Source: Dichetophora obliterata (lineage: Eukaryota > Arthropoda > Insecta > Diptera > Sciomyzidae). Taken from it: DNA of 64,000 bases. Below are positions 12,083 to 25,360 of the stretch, piece after piece (within the stretch, counting starts at the first letter, position 1; every line of letters begins with the position of its first letter). The notes under the pieces are model-generated. The model saw only the letters and a list, made by a program, of their open reading frames with translations, was not told the origin of the DNA and made no database searches. The position numbers and the translations under genes were made by a program. Location of the stretch: the NCBI GenBank assembly GCA_963920525.1, contig OY986438.1, positions 46,848,288 through 46,912,287 of the forward strand, read 5' to 3'.

Positions 12083-12954
12083 AAGTTGGTGTGCTTAAGC
12101 AAAGGTAAAAACCGGGCCACATCATATCTCGGGTCCAGATCTTCTGAAAACAAAAAATCAAAATGCATTCGAAAACAGATCTTTTACCAAAATGGAATGA
12201 AAATATGAAAAATTAAGAAAATTATGAAGCGTGGAAAAAAAGTTGAAAAACTTTACGTTATTTTTGACCATATTTTTTGCGTGTGAAAGCTAGACAAAAT
12301 TTTCAAAAACTCTTGTTTTTGTAAGAGATGTGCAGAATTACACTACAAACAGATTAAAAAAATTAAATTGGTCTATTAGTTTGTTTGCAATAGTGTGGCC
12401 CGTTTTAAAAAAGTAAATTTCAAGGAAAACTCATTTAAAGTTACTCTTATTAGTTACTCGGAAGCACCTGGTTTTAAGCACTGTAAAATCTGTGTTAGAA
12501 GCGGGTTTGATTTAAAAAATTGCTTACATATTCTTGTATCGTTACAACAGAAATCACTTAAAAAAAAATTATTTTCAAAACATTGTTTTCCTAAAATCTC
12601 CCTTAACAAAAAAGAGTTGAACAATTCATTTAAAAATACACATAAAATAAATTTATAAAAAACAACAAAAATATGAAGAAAACATAAAAGTAAATTTTTC
12701 CCAAAAGATTTAAATGGCCATAAATTTAAATGGTTGCAAATCAAAAAAAGCAAAAATATGCAAAAACCACATGCGTTTATTGTAAAATATACAAAAATAT
12801 GAGCAACAAATATGCAAAACCATGCATTTATTTAAAAATATGCAAAAATATGCACTAACGTCGATTAAAGGCCATTTTGAAGGAAATTTCATGAACCATT
12901 TCCATTTTAAGATGCCCTGTTAAAACATGCATTTCCATGAGATTTCTAGCCCTA

Positions 12955-15900
12955 TTTACTAAATACTATTTTTTCATCAGTTTCTAGAAAGTTTATTGTT
13001 GAAAAAATTTACCTATAAAAAAATTAACATAGAATTAAACTACTTTAAGCTTGCCAATCACGAAAACAATGATTGCTTATATAAAAAAGCTCTATCTTGT
13101 AAATTATAAATAAATACTTATAAAAAACTACGCATGGCTTCCTCATATTATTCTTTTGGGTACACGATAACTACAAAATTATATTTAAATCTAGCAAACA
13201 AAGCGAAATATACTTGCTTTGAGTCTGCCTGCAGACTGAAAGCTTTTAAGCGACGCCAGAATTTATATACGTATACATGGCTGGAACAGCTCTTAGCTAG
13301 AGAGCTAATTTTAAGCAGCACTGCACTTAAAAAAATCGGCTTCCCTTAAATTCAGAAACTGTGGCTTCAATTCATAGGCATGAATTTTTCTATTTGCCAT
13401 AGAGGTTTCTTCTTAATATAGAGGATTTTTACATGATTTAACGATCTCACGTCTTGAATTGTTGCAACGTTATAAAAACAGCTTCTTAGTTCTAAAGACA
13501 AGTTTTTACTTAAATATAATAAATGAAGCCATGATAAAAGCAAAATTCCCAAAAACTGTATTAAAGCAGAAAAAATTTAAAAAAAAACTATATTGATATC
13601 AAGTCCGCTTGTAATATTCTACAGCATGATTTCTTAAATTTGGAAATATATAAGTTACAACACTTGGATATTTCATAGAAATACATGTAAGATTTTCTTT
13701 TTTGTACACCACAAGTGATTTATTTTAAGGATGCTTTTCTTATATTCCTAGAACAAATGCTTAAAAATTACTTACAAAGCAAACGATTCTAAATGAAGCA
13801 AATTAAGCGACGATTGTTTAACAACTGCGATGGTCGAATGGCACTTACACTCACTAATTTTTCAATTTAATTTTATGTTAATAATAATAATGTTTGCAGT
13901 TTTTCTTCAGTATAAAAAATGTAATTCTCACGGGATGCTGTTTAAAATCTTAAAAAATGGTTGTTTTTTGCAAAAATTCCAAATTTTTCCAAGGATTCGA
14001 AGAAAAAGTTTCTCTTAGTTATAGCCGATGATTAATAAATGGTAGAAAATTTCTTATTTTAAGAGAAAATCTTTCTCGTAGTTATAAATAAACGGTAGAA
14101 AACTAATTTAAATATCATAAGATTTCAACACAATTGGGTTAAATTTCTTAAATTTAGCGAAGTAGTTCTTAAATGATTGGATAATTTTCCTAAAATATTT
14201 TAGACTTCTGGTGTCAGTTTAACGAAAATTATATAGTTCATTTTTAGAAAATCGGACATGGCGCTAAATGAAGGCCGATTTTCTAACGATTAGGTGCTAT
14301 TCTTCTAGATTTTCTGGAAACTTTTTCTGAGTGTGCTTTAAAGTTTAAACAAAGAACATGATAAATAAGGCTTTTCGTATAGTTTGAGGAAAATAAATCA
14401 ACCGCACGTTATTAAAATGTTCTAAGCAACAGAATATTGTTATGGTTATTATAAATTGATGTGGTCGTATTACGACTAAGCCCATTGTGCGACGTCGCAT
14501 TCCTTGCTGCAACTGCAACTTCTGGCAGCAAACATGGCTAAACATGCGCATTCATACTCATTTAGTATAATGAGTTGTTTTTGTAGAGTCGTTGTTGCTA
14601 GTGTTGTTGTGTTACTTGTTATTACTGTTGTTGCAGCAATTTAGGCATGTCTCACACCAAAGTCAACAACGAAAAACATCATCGAAAGGCACCTTCTTCT
14701 ACCTTGGTTTTAATGGCCGAGCCTAAATCTGCACATAATTGGTACAAGGACTCAAAGCTGCAGCAGACTCAAAGTGCTGACCATCAGCAGCAGCGGCAGC
14801 AACGACAACTATTGTCTGCGCCACCTTGCAAACGCATGCGAAGTTATGACAATTAGCTACGCTGGCCCAATGTAATCGAGATCAAATTTCAGTAGCTCGT
14901 TAATGAAATTGAAGGAAAAAAGAAAACAATTAACTTTTTTTTTTGCACGCATCTTAATGAACTAGCCGCAATTAAAAATCATTAAGAACATGTATGCGAT
15001 TCTAATAAAACTGTTGTTTATATTATTTTTAAGTGGGTTTAATAAATATTTTTATGTCATGTGCTGATTTAAACGCAGCTTTTTTAAGCTATCGATTGTC
15101 TGTTATTATTAAGTGTTTTAGTTTTTTGTTGTTTGTGAGAAACTTTATTACCAAAATTTTATGACTTTATTAGCTCTAAATGACTTTCATAAAAATCACT
15201 CGAAAACTATATTTAAATTCAAGGCATGTCTTTTTGCAGCTGCTTCTGCGGAATAATTTAGGTTTTATTGTCTTTATTTTATCTCATTAATTTTTATAAG
15301 CAGATTAAGAAATGTTGAATTTCTCAAAATTTATGACAGTTTTATTTGAGGAATAAGGCATATTTTTAACAAAAAGTTTTCATAATCAACTGTGCGGCAA
15401 AATGAGAAAGTCTTTCAGACAAAACTTAGAAATTTTCTACTTTCATAATGAGCTGAAAGAGGTGCCTACTCACGAAATTTGATGATAAGTTAAAACAAAG
15501 CTTGAACATGTTATATCGGATAAAATTACCCTAAGCTTCATCTAAAAATTTTATACATTCTTTTTAAGCTAGTCAACATATAAAATTTTAAATTCTGTTT
15601 CCACAAAATTAATGTTTCTAACAGCAATATTTAAAAATCTTCAAAAATTATAAATTCTCTACATTTTTTTCACTTCTCTCTATTAATCTAAAAAAAAAGT
15701 CGACTAATGTCAATCCTGGTTTTTCTGCCTTGACCCCTAAAATGGTCAACTAGTGTTAACAGTGAACATTAGTTATAAATATAGTCAAACAATTTGCTAT
15801 AATTTTCACCATCACCAATTTCTGGTGGAATATTTTTCCTTTTTCTATCAATCTACTTTCACATCGAAAGCCACACCAATGCCATACTCTGCTGCAACGA

Positions 15901-18015
15901 TCGTGTTGATCATTAGTTCTGACCTGCCGCATATTGAGACGTTAGCCAGAGTTCATGGAAATCTTTTGATAGTTTTTTTTTCTCTCTCTCGTAAATTTTT
16001 CACCAAATTATGCTATTATTGTAGCGATGACGTTTTCCACGCTTCATCAAGCAGTTCAACAATTTTCTAAACTTTTTTTTTATGTGCCGCTGTTGTGCCG
16101 GTAATTTTCTCACCCATGTTTGTGTTGAAATGCTCAACGATGTGATCTGTGCCGATCAACATCAATAAGACAAAAGATCAAAAACGTAGCAAGATCACCA
16201 CGATCAACTGTTGGTTGGCCACTAACGAGGATGAGCCGTCATCATAATGTCGGCCGCCAGTGCAGCGGTCAAAGTCAAAGTTTGTGTCGGAGAGTCGGAT
16301 TTGGAGTCGTAGTCGGTGTCAGAGTCAAAGTTAAGCCTTATGTTAAAGGTAAAAAGTGAGGTGCGATCTCCAAAAGAATCACGTTGATCACACGAACATA
16401 ATCAAACATCACTGATAGCATAGTTGAAGCTGCGCGGAAAATATCAGCGATTCGTTTTGCCTGATTACCAGGAGACAAGATCACTCCAACACATACATAC
16501 ACACATAAATCATTCATTCACTTTGCTATGACGCTCATGCTTTGCTGCACTGATAGTGATCGTGTGAGTTGCACTGCGTTGATTTAAAGTGTGACCTATG
16601 TGTAATTTTCATTTGTTGTTGCTGTTGTTGCATTTTTGAAATTTTCACCGCAACAAACATATTAATGTTTAATGTTTTATTTTTTCTTACCGCAAAGTTC
16701 ATGCATAACGAATTTTCCAACAGAAAAACTATCGATTTCATAGTCAGTCGTCGCATTAAAGTCACAGTTCATGCGATGAGGATCAATAATAATTCATAAA
16801 AAAATGCATACTATACAATAAGCCATAATATGTATAGATAAAAAATTTGAGTTAAAATATTTTAGAAAAATTAAAAAGAATTTTTCATTTAAAAGTTACG
16901 AGTTCTTTCAAGTCTTTAAGACTCATTAACCTAAAAAATTTGGAATTGAAAATTATATGTTGCCTTTTTTAACTTCTTATAGACATCATCACTTGACTTA
17001 TTGCCGGTTATATAATGTTAAAACTGATGTTGATCTCTGCTGATCATCAAACGACGACACAACGCTTTTCTCACAACAAGTGCACAAAAGTTCGCGGGAA
17101 CTTTTTGTTTCGCTAATCTTGCATTCCTTGTTGTTGCACGAGTTAAGATATATTTTTTGCAATATTTTGTATGCACATTATTTACGTATATCGTATAACA
17201 AATGATTTGATTGATCCGTTCTTTGATCTGGTTGTGCATCAATCAACTGCATAACTCACTTAAATAACAAGTCAATCGATTGAGCTATTGTTGCGCATGC
17301 GCAACAGTTTCGTTCAAGTTGATGCTTTCAACTTTGAGCTCTTTGCACATAATGGTGCGCACGTTCGTTCTCTGCTGATCAGCACAGTTAATGAGGTTAA
17401 AAGCTTTCATTGTATCGTTAAAAAAAAATACAATGCAAATTGCACGTTTATCCAATATTATAAAAGAATACAAAAGTTGCTTTAGAATAGTTCTTGGGCC
17501 ATTTTCTCAACTAAAGTAATCATATCCTTTCAAATCGTGACAATTGTTTTTTTTTTAATTTTTATTTCTTTATTAAATTAAAAATTTTTAGTATTTTTCC
17601 GTTAAACTCGTTTCATTTATTACAGAATATGTAGGTGATGACTTTAAATAAATACAAAATTTAAATAAATTTTGTTAGCACATATTGACTTAAGTCGACC
17701 TAAAAACAAACCATGAGACATCCATATTTTATGTCTAAGGAAAAAATCGCTCTTGCCACGAAATTAACGCAAATGGGCTGCAATCTCCTGCAGCCAGGGC
17801 TGTTGTAAAAAGGGGTTTTTTGGGGCTCAAATCCCGCTCCAAAGATATTAAAAAAAGCTGAATACAAATATGGCTTTTTATAAAAAAAAAAGTTAATTTG
17901 AGAAAAACAACTAAGCAGATATTAAGTATATTTTTACGAGGTCATATAAAAATTTTAATTCTACATTTTGAACCTAAAATGCAACATTACCGCAGCAAAA
18001 TTTTTAAAAAAAATT
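12955..18015. other. Long stretch without a recognised gene
   Basis: Mostly A+T-rich. A glutamine/histidine-rich reading frame of 69 codons at 14,647-14,856 follows a pyrimidine-CAG acceptor-like site (near 14,636), but no second exon or donor fits it convincingly, so it is noted and not called. A GTCGGA-rich run of about 85 bp lies at 16,287-16,330. CAACA and TTGTTG tracts are scattered through 14.58-17.1 kb. Confidence 0.4.
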
Positions 18016-18503
18016 CAGGGCTGCAGAGTCGGACCAAAAAATTTCGACTCCGACTCCTCAAAATATCGAAGCTCAAACTCCGACGCCGACCAAATAATTA
18101 ATAATTAAAAAACAATTTTTAATAACACTGACACGAGTAATGTTTTCCGTCGGGTGTAATTGTAAAATGGTCAAAAACTGCTGACTTTATCGACATTTTT
18201 TTGCCATTTACTTAACCGTTAATACAATACAATGTCTAAATTTCAGTTTCAAGCTATCACTGACATTTCAGTCATGATAGCGTTAGTGTTTCATTTTTAA
18301 TGCGTAGCTGATAATTTCACAGGGTGAAGCAAATTAAAAAAAAACTGTTTTTATGCTGTTTTAAACAAAGTTTACAAAATTATGCTATATATTATTTATT
18401 TTTCATGATTGTTTTGCCGGAGTCGGAGTCGATGCATTTTTCCCGACTCCGACTCCTTTGCACAAGAATTCCTGCAGACTCTGACTCCGTCTCCGCAGCA
18501 CTG
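18016..18503. mobile_element. hAT-type MITE, 488 bp
   Basis: The ends CAGGGCTGCAGAGTCGGA and the inverse of CAGTGCTGCGGAGACGGA are near-perfect TIRs with the CAG start usual for hAT. Inside both ends are inverted runs of CGACTCCGACTCC type (18,046-18,058 and 18,440-18,455). The adjoining 8 bases are AAAAAATT and AAAAAAAT, one mismatch, consistent with the 8-bp hAT TSD but low in complexity. Non-coding. Confidence 0.7.
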
Positions 18504-19084
18504 AAAAAAATCTATGGAACCATGGTAAGATTTTTCGATTTGAACTAATTTAATGATTTGAAGAAAATTATGTGAACAATATTTTAAGACTATTTTTCAT
18601 GACATTGAATACAATGCATACATGAATATAATATTTTTCAAATGTTTATATCAGCAGAAGACGAATAAACATATTTCGCGATATCAATATGAAATTACAA
18701 AATTATTTTAGAACAATTCTTTTTTATTTTCATTGAGGGTCATTATTATATTTTAAAAAGTGAGTAAATGTTTAAAGCTAAAAGATTTTTGGAAGACATT
18801 TTCGTTTTGATATCTATTTTAACATATGTTTTTTTTTTGTTTGTTTAACATATGTTCTGGGTTGTAAAGATGCTTTAAAAATTTTTTATATAAGCTTAAC
18901 TGTATAAAAATAGCTGATTGAACAAAAATATATTCTGTGAAATTTGTCTCTTTACCCCATAAGCTTCATTTTTGAATGAATGCGTTGAAAATTTTTAAAC
19001 CAAAACTATGTGTTTACAAAAACATGACACATTTTAAGTGGAAAGCAACGTAACAATGGAATTATTTTTATAACATGAATTTAA
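18504..19084. other. A+T-rich stretch without a recognised gene
   Basis: Nothing recognisable was seen apart from a TTAACATATGTT duplication around 18,820-18,857. Confidence 0.3.
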
Positions 19085-19425
19085 TTGTGAGCTTTAGATC
19101 AGTTACGATTTTAGGAAGGCAACAACAACAACATTTAGCCTAGACTAGACAGTCTATTTTGGAAATCGCTACATTTCCTCTTCAGTAGTCTTTGAGTGAA
19201 TAAGCTGTGATCAACTCATTGTTAAAGAGTTGAGTATATGATTTCACACATTTTTGAAAAAATTCTTAAGATTTTTACGTTCAAATCGGCTTAATTTAAT
19301 CATATGGCATTTAAAGCACAATCTATTTATAGATTATAGCCATCAACTGTACCAAAGTTGCTATCTGTTCTAGTTGCTTGCTAGTTATTTCAATATTCTT
19401 TGGTGTTCGACAATTTGTCAAATTA
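19085..19425 (+). repeat. Dispersed repeat X, copy A
   Basis: About 340 bp starting GTGAGCTTTAGATCA, then a GGCAACAACAACAAC tract, GGAAATCGCTACATTTCC, CTGTGATCAACTCA, and ending near TTTGGTGTTCGACAATTTGTC. Copies of the same order occur at 51,597-51,965 (plus) and, split by an insertion, at 57,357-55,690 (minus). No ORF, no TIR recognised; class unknown. Confidence 0.75.
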
Positions 19426-22400
19426 TTTTTATTATATTTTTTATTCATGTGGGAACGGAGCCTTGCGGGCAGACTAGGAGTGGACGGAAATACGGCAACA
19501 CTGACTGACTTTAACGAGATGACAACATTGACATTTGACCGATAATTGAGACGAAAACAAATACAACCTGACGAAACTTGACGAGGCGTGGGTAACGCAA
19601 CGATAAAAAGACGAACGTACGACACAGTAAAACGAGAACGCGACGGGATCAGGCATTAATCCATTTCTTTCATGTATTAATTCATAATTGTTACCCAATA
19701 AAATGAGTAGCTCAAGTTTATTTTAATGTTCAATAAAAGCAATTTTAATAATATAATAAATCCTTCGTGTTTTCATTAACTACATTCATAAAAAGTTAAA
19801 GATTCTTTTACTTAACTTTCTTTTAGTTACTTTCAGAAAAAATATTTTTCCAATCTTAAATCACTACATCCTCTCCTATATTGCAAAGATTAACGAAAAG
19901 TGCATTTTAACTCATATTGTAAACTTTTGTTTACAAGTCTTATAAGATTTAATTGACTTGTATGAAGGCGATTCCTAGTTTAGAATGAAGTTTATACTTA
20001 TCCAACCAAAAACAAACATAATATTAAAAAAATTTGCAATAAATAATGAATTTGAAAAAATATTGTATTTTTAATTTGAATAATTTTACTGGTAATCACC
20101 TTTTTCTAAATATTTACTCAGCAAAAAAATAAATACTACTTTTTACTACTAGTGATAAATATCTGACTACTTTAACTCTGATGTTAAAAAATTAAAAATA
20201 AAAGTCACAAGTCACATTCAAGAATAGTAATGTTATACGTTTTATATTGCAAAGTTCCATATGATGTTGGTACCAATAACGTATTCTTTTAAAAATTAAA
20301 AAAAACGTCCTCCTACCTAAAATCCTGGCTACGGACCTGCCTGCAGATGTTAAAATTGTTTGCTAATACTATCGATTTGCTTATTAAACACCTTTTAAGT
20401 TTATTCTAAGTATTTCTTTAGATCTTTGAAACAGACAATTTGATCAAAAAGAGACAAGAAATATATTCAATCAAAGATATCTTGGATTTTTTAATAAGTA
20501 CATCTTAAAATTTATAGACATACAAAAATATTAGGCTTACCAAAATTAAAATTTTCGTCATATTTAGTATTTTCGTTTTTAAAAAATTTAAAAAAGTTTA
20601 ACCCCTGGATATGGGGTAAGGGAAACATTTGTTGGTCAGTGAACGTGTTCAGAACTGAATATTACTGTTTAAATCTAAAATTTCATATTACTGTTTAAAC
20701 AGTTTATTAGAAGAATGGTTGTTTGGTTCTGATTATTAATAAGGTAAAATGTGTTCTGAAAAATTTTAACTGTCTGTCTTACTTGCTATACTTATTTCGC
20801 CTCACTACACGAAAACTTATCGGTCGTACACACACACACAAACACATACATAAAAGCAACCACATAGCCTGCCTGACACATACTCGAACAAGTGATATAT
20901 TTTGCTTAGCGACCGCATAGCAACACAGCAATTTCATCACTGTCCCCTCAGCTAACACGCCCCATGTAATCACATACCAGTAAGTAGATATGTAATGTAT
21001 GTATGTATATTCACAAGCTGTGCTCTGGCTAGTGTTGAAAGTTTTGCACTCGTTTCACTCGACTGACATGATGGCATGAGAAGCGGTTTTCTTTGAACGC
21101 GTTTTTCCAAATGAAACACCTGCCATACGTACATATATTTATCTATACCGCATACCACCCTCTAGCACCGCACCTACACCGCAAAAGTGTTATTGGAGTG
21201 TGAGAATGTATTGGTTGTGAGCTGTGACCAATCAGCATTTAGTAGTTTTTCTCTCTTATAAACAACGACAGAAACAATAGCGATAAAAAACACATTTATT
21301 GCACTTTGTGCTTATGGAAAACCGCAACACTAGCAACAATAATAACACAAAATAACAATAAAAACAACAACAATAATAACTGCAACAAAATAAAAATCGG
21401 TAAAGTGCAATAAAAATGCTTCGTAATGGCAGCTTAAGGTTCTTTTTATGCATGTTGTTGCTATTATAGTTATTGCAGTTGTTGTTGTTGTTGTTCATTG
21501 CACCATTAGCTGTACAGTGTGAAATTTAATAGTTCACTTTAAAAAATGCAATAGCATCAGCAGCAGCCATAGCTGACAACAACAGCAACAACAACAGCGG
21601 CCACAGCAGCTATCAGGTTATAAAATTATGAATTATAATGCAGTATTTTTTTTTTTCATTACACTCCATTCAATTTCAATTAAGCGGGTTTTTTCATTCA
21701 TTTCAGTCATTTCTGCTGCACAAGCTACTTTTACTGACTTGGCTCTGATATATCTTGATTTAATTTTATGTGTTTTTGTTTAATTATCATAAGGAACTTA
21801 ACACGATTAATAGCATAGGCATAAAATTACATGTTTGTGTGTGCTGATTAATATTAATATTATATTATTACGTTTAGTGGGTTGAATTGCAAGGAGTTCC
21901 GCTTATTCAATAGGCATTTTTTTTAAATATAATACGAAAAAAATTAAATCCTTTATTATGTAATGCTTAAAGGGACTTTCACTTACCCAGCAAAAGTTGA
22001 TTAAGAAAAGAAATGCAACGAATATACTATATTTTATTATAATGACATTGATAATCTTAAACTTTGTCGCTTAAGTCTTTTGTTACCTGGCTCAGTGGTA
22101 GAGCCCCACACAAATATTTTAAAAAAATAGAAGGATTCGACACAGAGAAATACAACTTGCAGTTAAATATATAAATTACAGAATAAAACATTTTTAATCC
22201 TCCCACAACCACGCCTCCCAAATAATACAATAATTAAACGCAATAGATTTCTTCTTATTGAACCGTAATCAAACTCACTTTCTCAAATAATCCCAACTAA
22301 TATTTCGTTGCGAGTTATTTCAATATTAAGCTTTTCATTATGAATTAACTCTCAAGTCAAAATTACAAAATAAGTTCTAATTTCTTACGAGTGAATTTTT

Positions 22401-25360
22401 AATGGAATTGGGACTTAATTTGTATGGAAAATTCGTAAGGTCTTTTTTATTTTTTTATAACTAAATTCATTTAGGAGTAATTGTACTACACCTTCAATTG
22501 GACGAATTGCCATTCTAAGCAAAAAAAAAAATGAGCAAAAATAGACTATTCTCGTTGCACTTTCATATTCTGAGTTCAAGTCATGAAAACGTTGTTGTTT
22601 TCGCTGTCATGAAAAATGTTCACTGTATCAACTTTTCTACACATTAAAAAAAATTGTGCCTTAGTCTTATGTAATAAGTTCTGAGTATACCTTATTTTAG
22701 ACTTTGTTTTCAGTGTTTTAAAATTAAGTGACTTTCAAGGAATCACCATAAAAAAATCAGTGAAAATTTCTTTCCAATACTTTACAAAAACACTTGTAAG
22801 ACAATTTTAAAAACGAAGAAAACAAAAAATTTACAAACAAAGTTCATGAATAATGGTGATTTATTTCCACATTTCAGCCACTGTTCAACTCCATTAAATG
22901 CAAGGGTTCCTTAAGTTGCATGAAAAAAACTCCGCGTAAAGGTATTTCCAAAAAATACCTTGGCAAATTGTCGTAAATTAAAAATTCCAGTGTAACAAAA
23001 ATTTGGTAAGCTAATTGAAGAGCTGCTCCACCCAAAAGCCGTCACTACAACAAACTCAAATGACATGACATAAATAAAAAAATACAAAACCCGTAAGTTT
23101 AACATATTAAGCTCATTTCAGAAAATTTCTCACATTTCAAATATTTTCTATCACCTTAAGAGCTTATTATTGAGCATGAAAAATAATCAGCTAAGGTTAT
23201 GAATTTCAAATTCAAAATACTTTAAAACCTTATTTTTACGATCCAGTTGAAACAAAGAGCTTTAATTATAACAAATGAGTTCCTCGAGTAAACTAAAAGT
23301 AGAGGAAACAAAAAAAAAAATAATATACCAAAAAACAACAGAAACGAACATCTAAATAGTTCTTACGAAACGCAAGAAATATGAATCTATTGAACGAGAC
23401 TAATTTATTTTAATAGCCACAGTATTGGAAGCACAAATTATTAAAAATGATATGAATAAAAAATCATCAAAATCGAATTGGGCTCAAAACTTAACAATAT
23501 AAAGTATGCAGTAGCGCAGTGATCAAGCGTACGAGTAGCGGGGATGGATATCAAGCTAAGCAGTATTAATTAAAATAGCGCGCGCGCGCTTGCGTTGTCA
23601 CTAGCCAAAGGTTGCGAAGCATAGAGGTCAACACACACACGCACACACCTTTACAAAGCAACGCCACCACCGCCGCCGAAACATTTGAATATTATAGTAT
23701 GTAAATTGGGCACGATGGAAACCAACATCGAAATGAAAATGTTACAAATATCACGCCAAGCAAAAACACCTAACAAATAAAATATGCATGAAATAAGGTG
23801 TTCATTTTCGGTTATGATTAGCCATTAAATTTAATTGATTCGTTTTGATTGAATGTTAAACGTTGTTGCGAACACGTTAGAAGTGGCTATGAAAGCTACT
23901 TTGAAGTTGTAATTAAATTTAGATTATAGTAAAACGGAAAATATCCCTTGAATGTATGCAAATCAGTGTAAAATTGACAAGAAAATTTCAAATTAATAAA
24001 AAACAAGCACAGCGAATTGCTTGAAGAAATATATTTTTTTGTTTTTTTTTTTTTTTGTTTTTTCTTCTAAACATTTAACAACGATACTGTGAAAAACTAC
24101 ATTATCTACTTTAGTCAATTTTATACAAGTTTTGCTTGTAAAACTGGTCATAAACCATCAAGTTACACACACTGACACGCCTCTTTCTTATTTGTGTGTG
24201 TTTGTGTGTGTTTTATTCTTGTGGGCCTTGTGCCTTATTCGAAACAGGCGGTGGCAGTAGGCTTGAAGCAGCAGTTAAGGCTCGATAACTTAGAAATACT
24301 GTCAACTTAATTTAGTGGGCTGCACTAATTAAAGACAAATGCTGTCTAACGCTGGTTGTGCTCATTTCTTATATCTATGACTTGAAATAGTTTCGTTCGT
24401 TAGCATGAAAACAAGAAAAATTTCGAAATAAAATGCATTCTTTATGAAGTGACATAAAAGTGTGCCACACAAAATGGGCATAACCAAAATTATGTGCCTA
24501 AGCTTAAGACTAAAGACATGTTTTAACTATAGTCTCGATAGCTTTTAAACCGAAAAAGATTTATGTAACATAAAATGTTTGTAAATTTTGACGAATGCTG
24601 ACAATCTCAAAAATGGAACAAAGCAACAGTTAAAATGTTCAAACCAAATTTAATGAAATATTTAAGCTAACAAATAAATGGTAGGGTTTTTTATTTATTC
24701 ATTATATATAGTTCCTACTAAACTCATTCTCAAAATACAGTTCTGAGATTATATGTTAAAAAGGCCAAGGCTATGCGTCAGTTGAAAACCTGATTTTAAA
24801 AAAAAACTTCTAATAGAAAGCAAGATATTATCAGAAAAGTGGCGGATTTCCGTGTAACAACTTTTTAATATGACTTAAAAATAATTTATAAGAGAAGACT
24901 TTAGTAATAAGTTTGACGTCATTAATTAAAAAAATAGTAATTAGTATTTTAAGATTTGTATAGATACTTATATATTGACTTGGCAACATTAAGCAAGTTC
25001 TCAACGGCTAGTTTCATATGCAATGGCATTGCATGGAATAATAACTCGCTAAGTTAATAATAATAAAAATTTCAATTAGGATAAAATTTATGGTCCTACT
25101 GTAAAAATTGAATCTTCAACAACATAGCAAAAATCAAAAAATATAAAAAAGAATAATAATAACTTCACTTCGTGAGCATATCATGGAAAAACGAAGAATA
25201 CTTAAGTTGTCTTAATAAAAATATAAAAATATGACGTTATCAAGTCGCGGAGATAGCAGCTTACGCAACAAAGATGAAATTTCATTGCAACGAGTTATTA
25301 TATAACTTTAATCTAAGTATTCATACGCAAACAAGAAAATTGAGGTTCATTGTATCTGTG
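19426..25360. other. Long stretch without a recognised gene
   Basis: Contains CAA/CAG tracts at 21.3-21.6 kb, an alternating GCGCGCGCGCGC run at 23,578-23,589, and a D-arm-like GGCTCAGTGGTAGAGCC at 22,089-22,105 without a matching B box. A segment with raised G+C at 19,450-19,660 has no recognisable domain in any frame. No exon can be supported. Confidence 0.4.

Larger units (their letters stand above)
9538..12954. mobile_element. TIR element with subterminal repeats (hAT-like), interrupted by two insertions
   Basis: The ends TAGGGCTAGGAATCTCATG and the inverse of TAGGGCTAGAAATCTCATG differ at one of 19 positions. Next to both ends the motif AAAATATGC is repeated several times (left 9568-9640, right 12,750-12,855), as expected for subterminal transposase binding sites. 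The interval holds a Helitron (9843-11,280) and a truncated RNase H LINE (11,314-12,082); without them the element is about 1.2 kb. No transposase was recognised in it. An 8-bp TSD is not clear (TATTATTA against TATTTACT), so assignment to hAT rests on the TIR style only. Confidence 0.6.

Noticed and set aside
14647..14856. Gln/His-rich 69-codon frame after an acceptor-like site
   Set aside because: CAG-repeat content alone can produce such a frame; no partner exon or domain was found.
16287..16330. GTCGGA-rich run similar to the TIR interior of the 18.0-kb hAT MITE
   Set aside because: No CAG-start terminus or inverse partner; treated as simple sequence.
22085..22140. tRNA-like D arm (GGCTCAGTGGTAGAGCC)
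   Set aside because: No B box or acceptor pairing at the expected distance.
23511..23560. A-box-like TAGCGCAGTGATCAAGCG
   Set aside because: No B box follows; it cannot be separated from chance.
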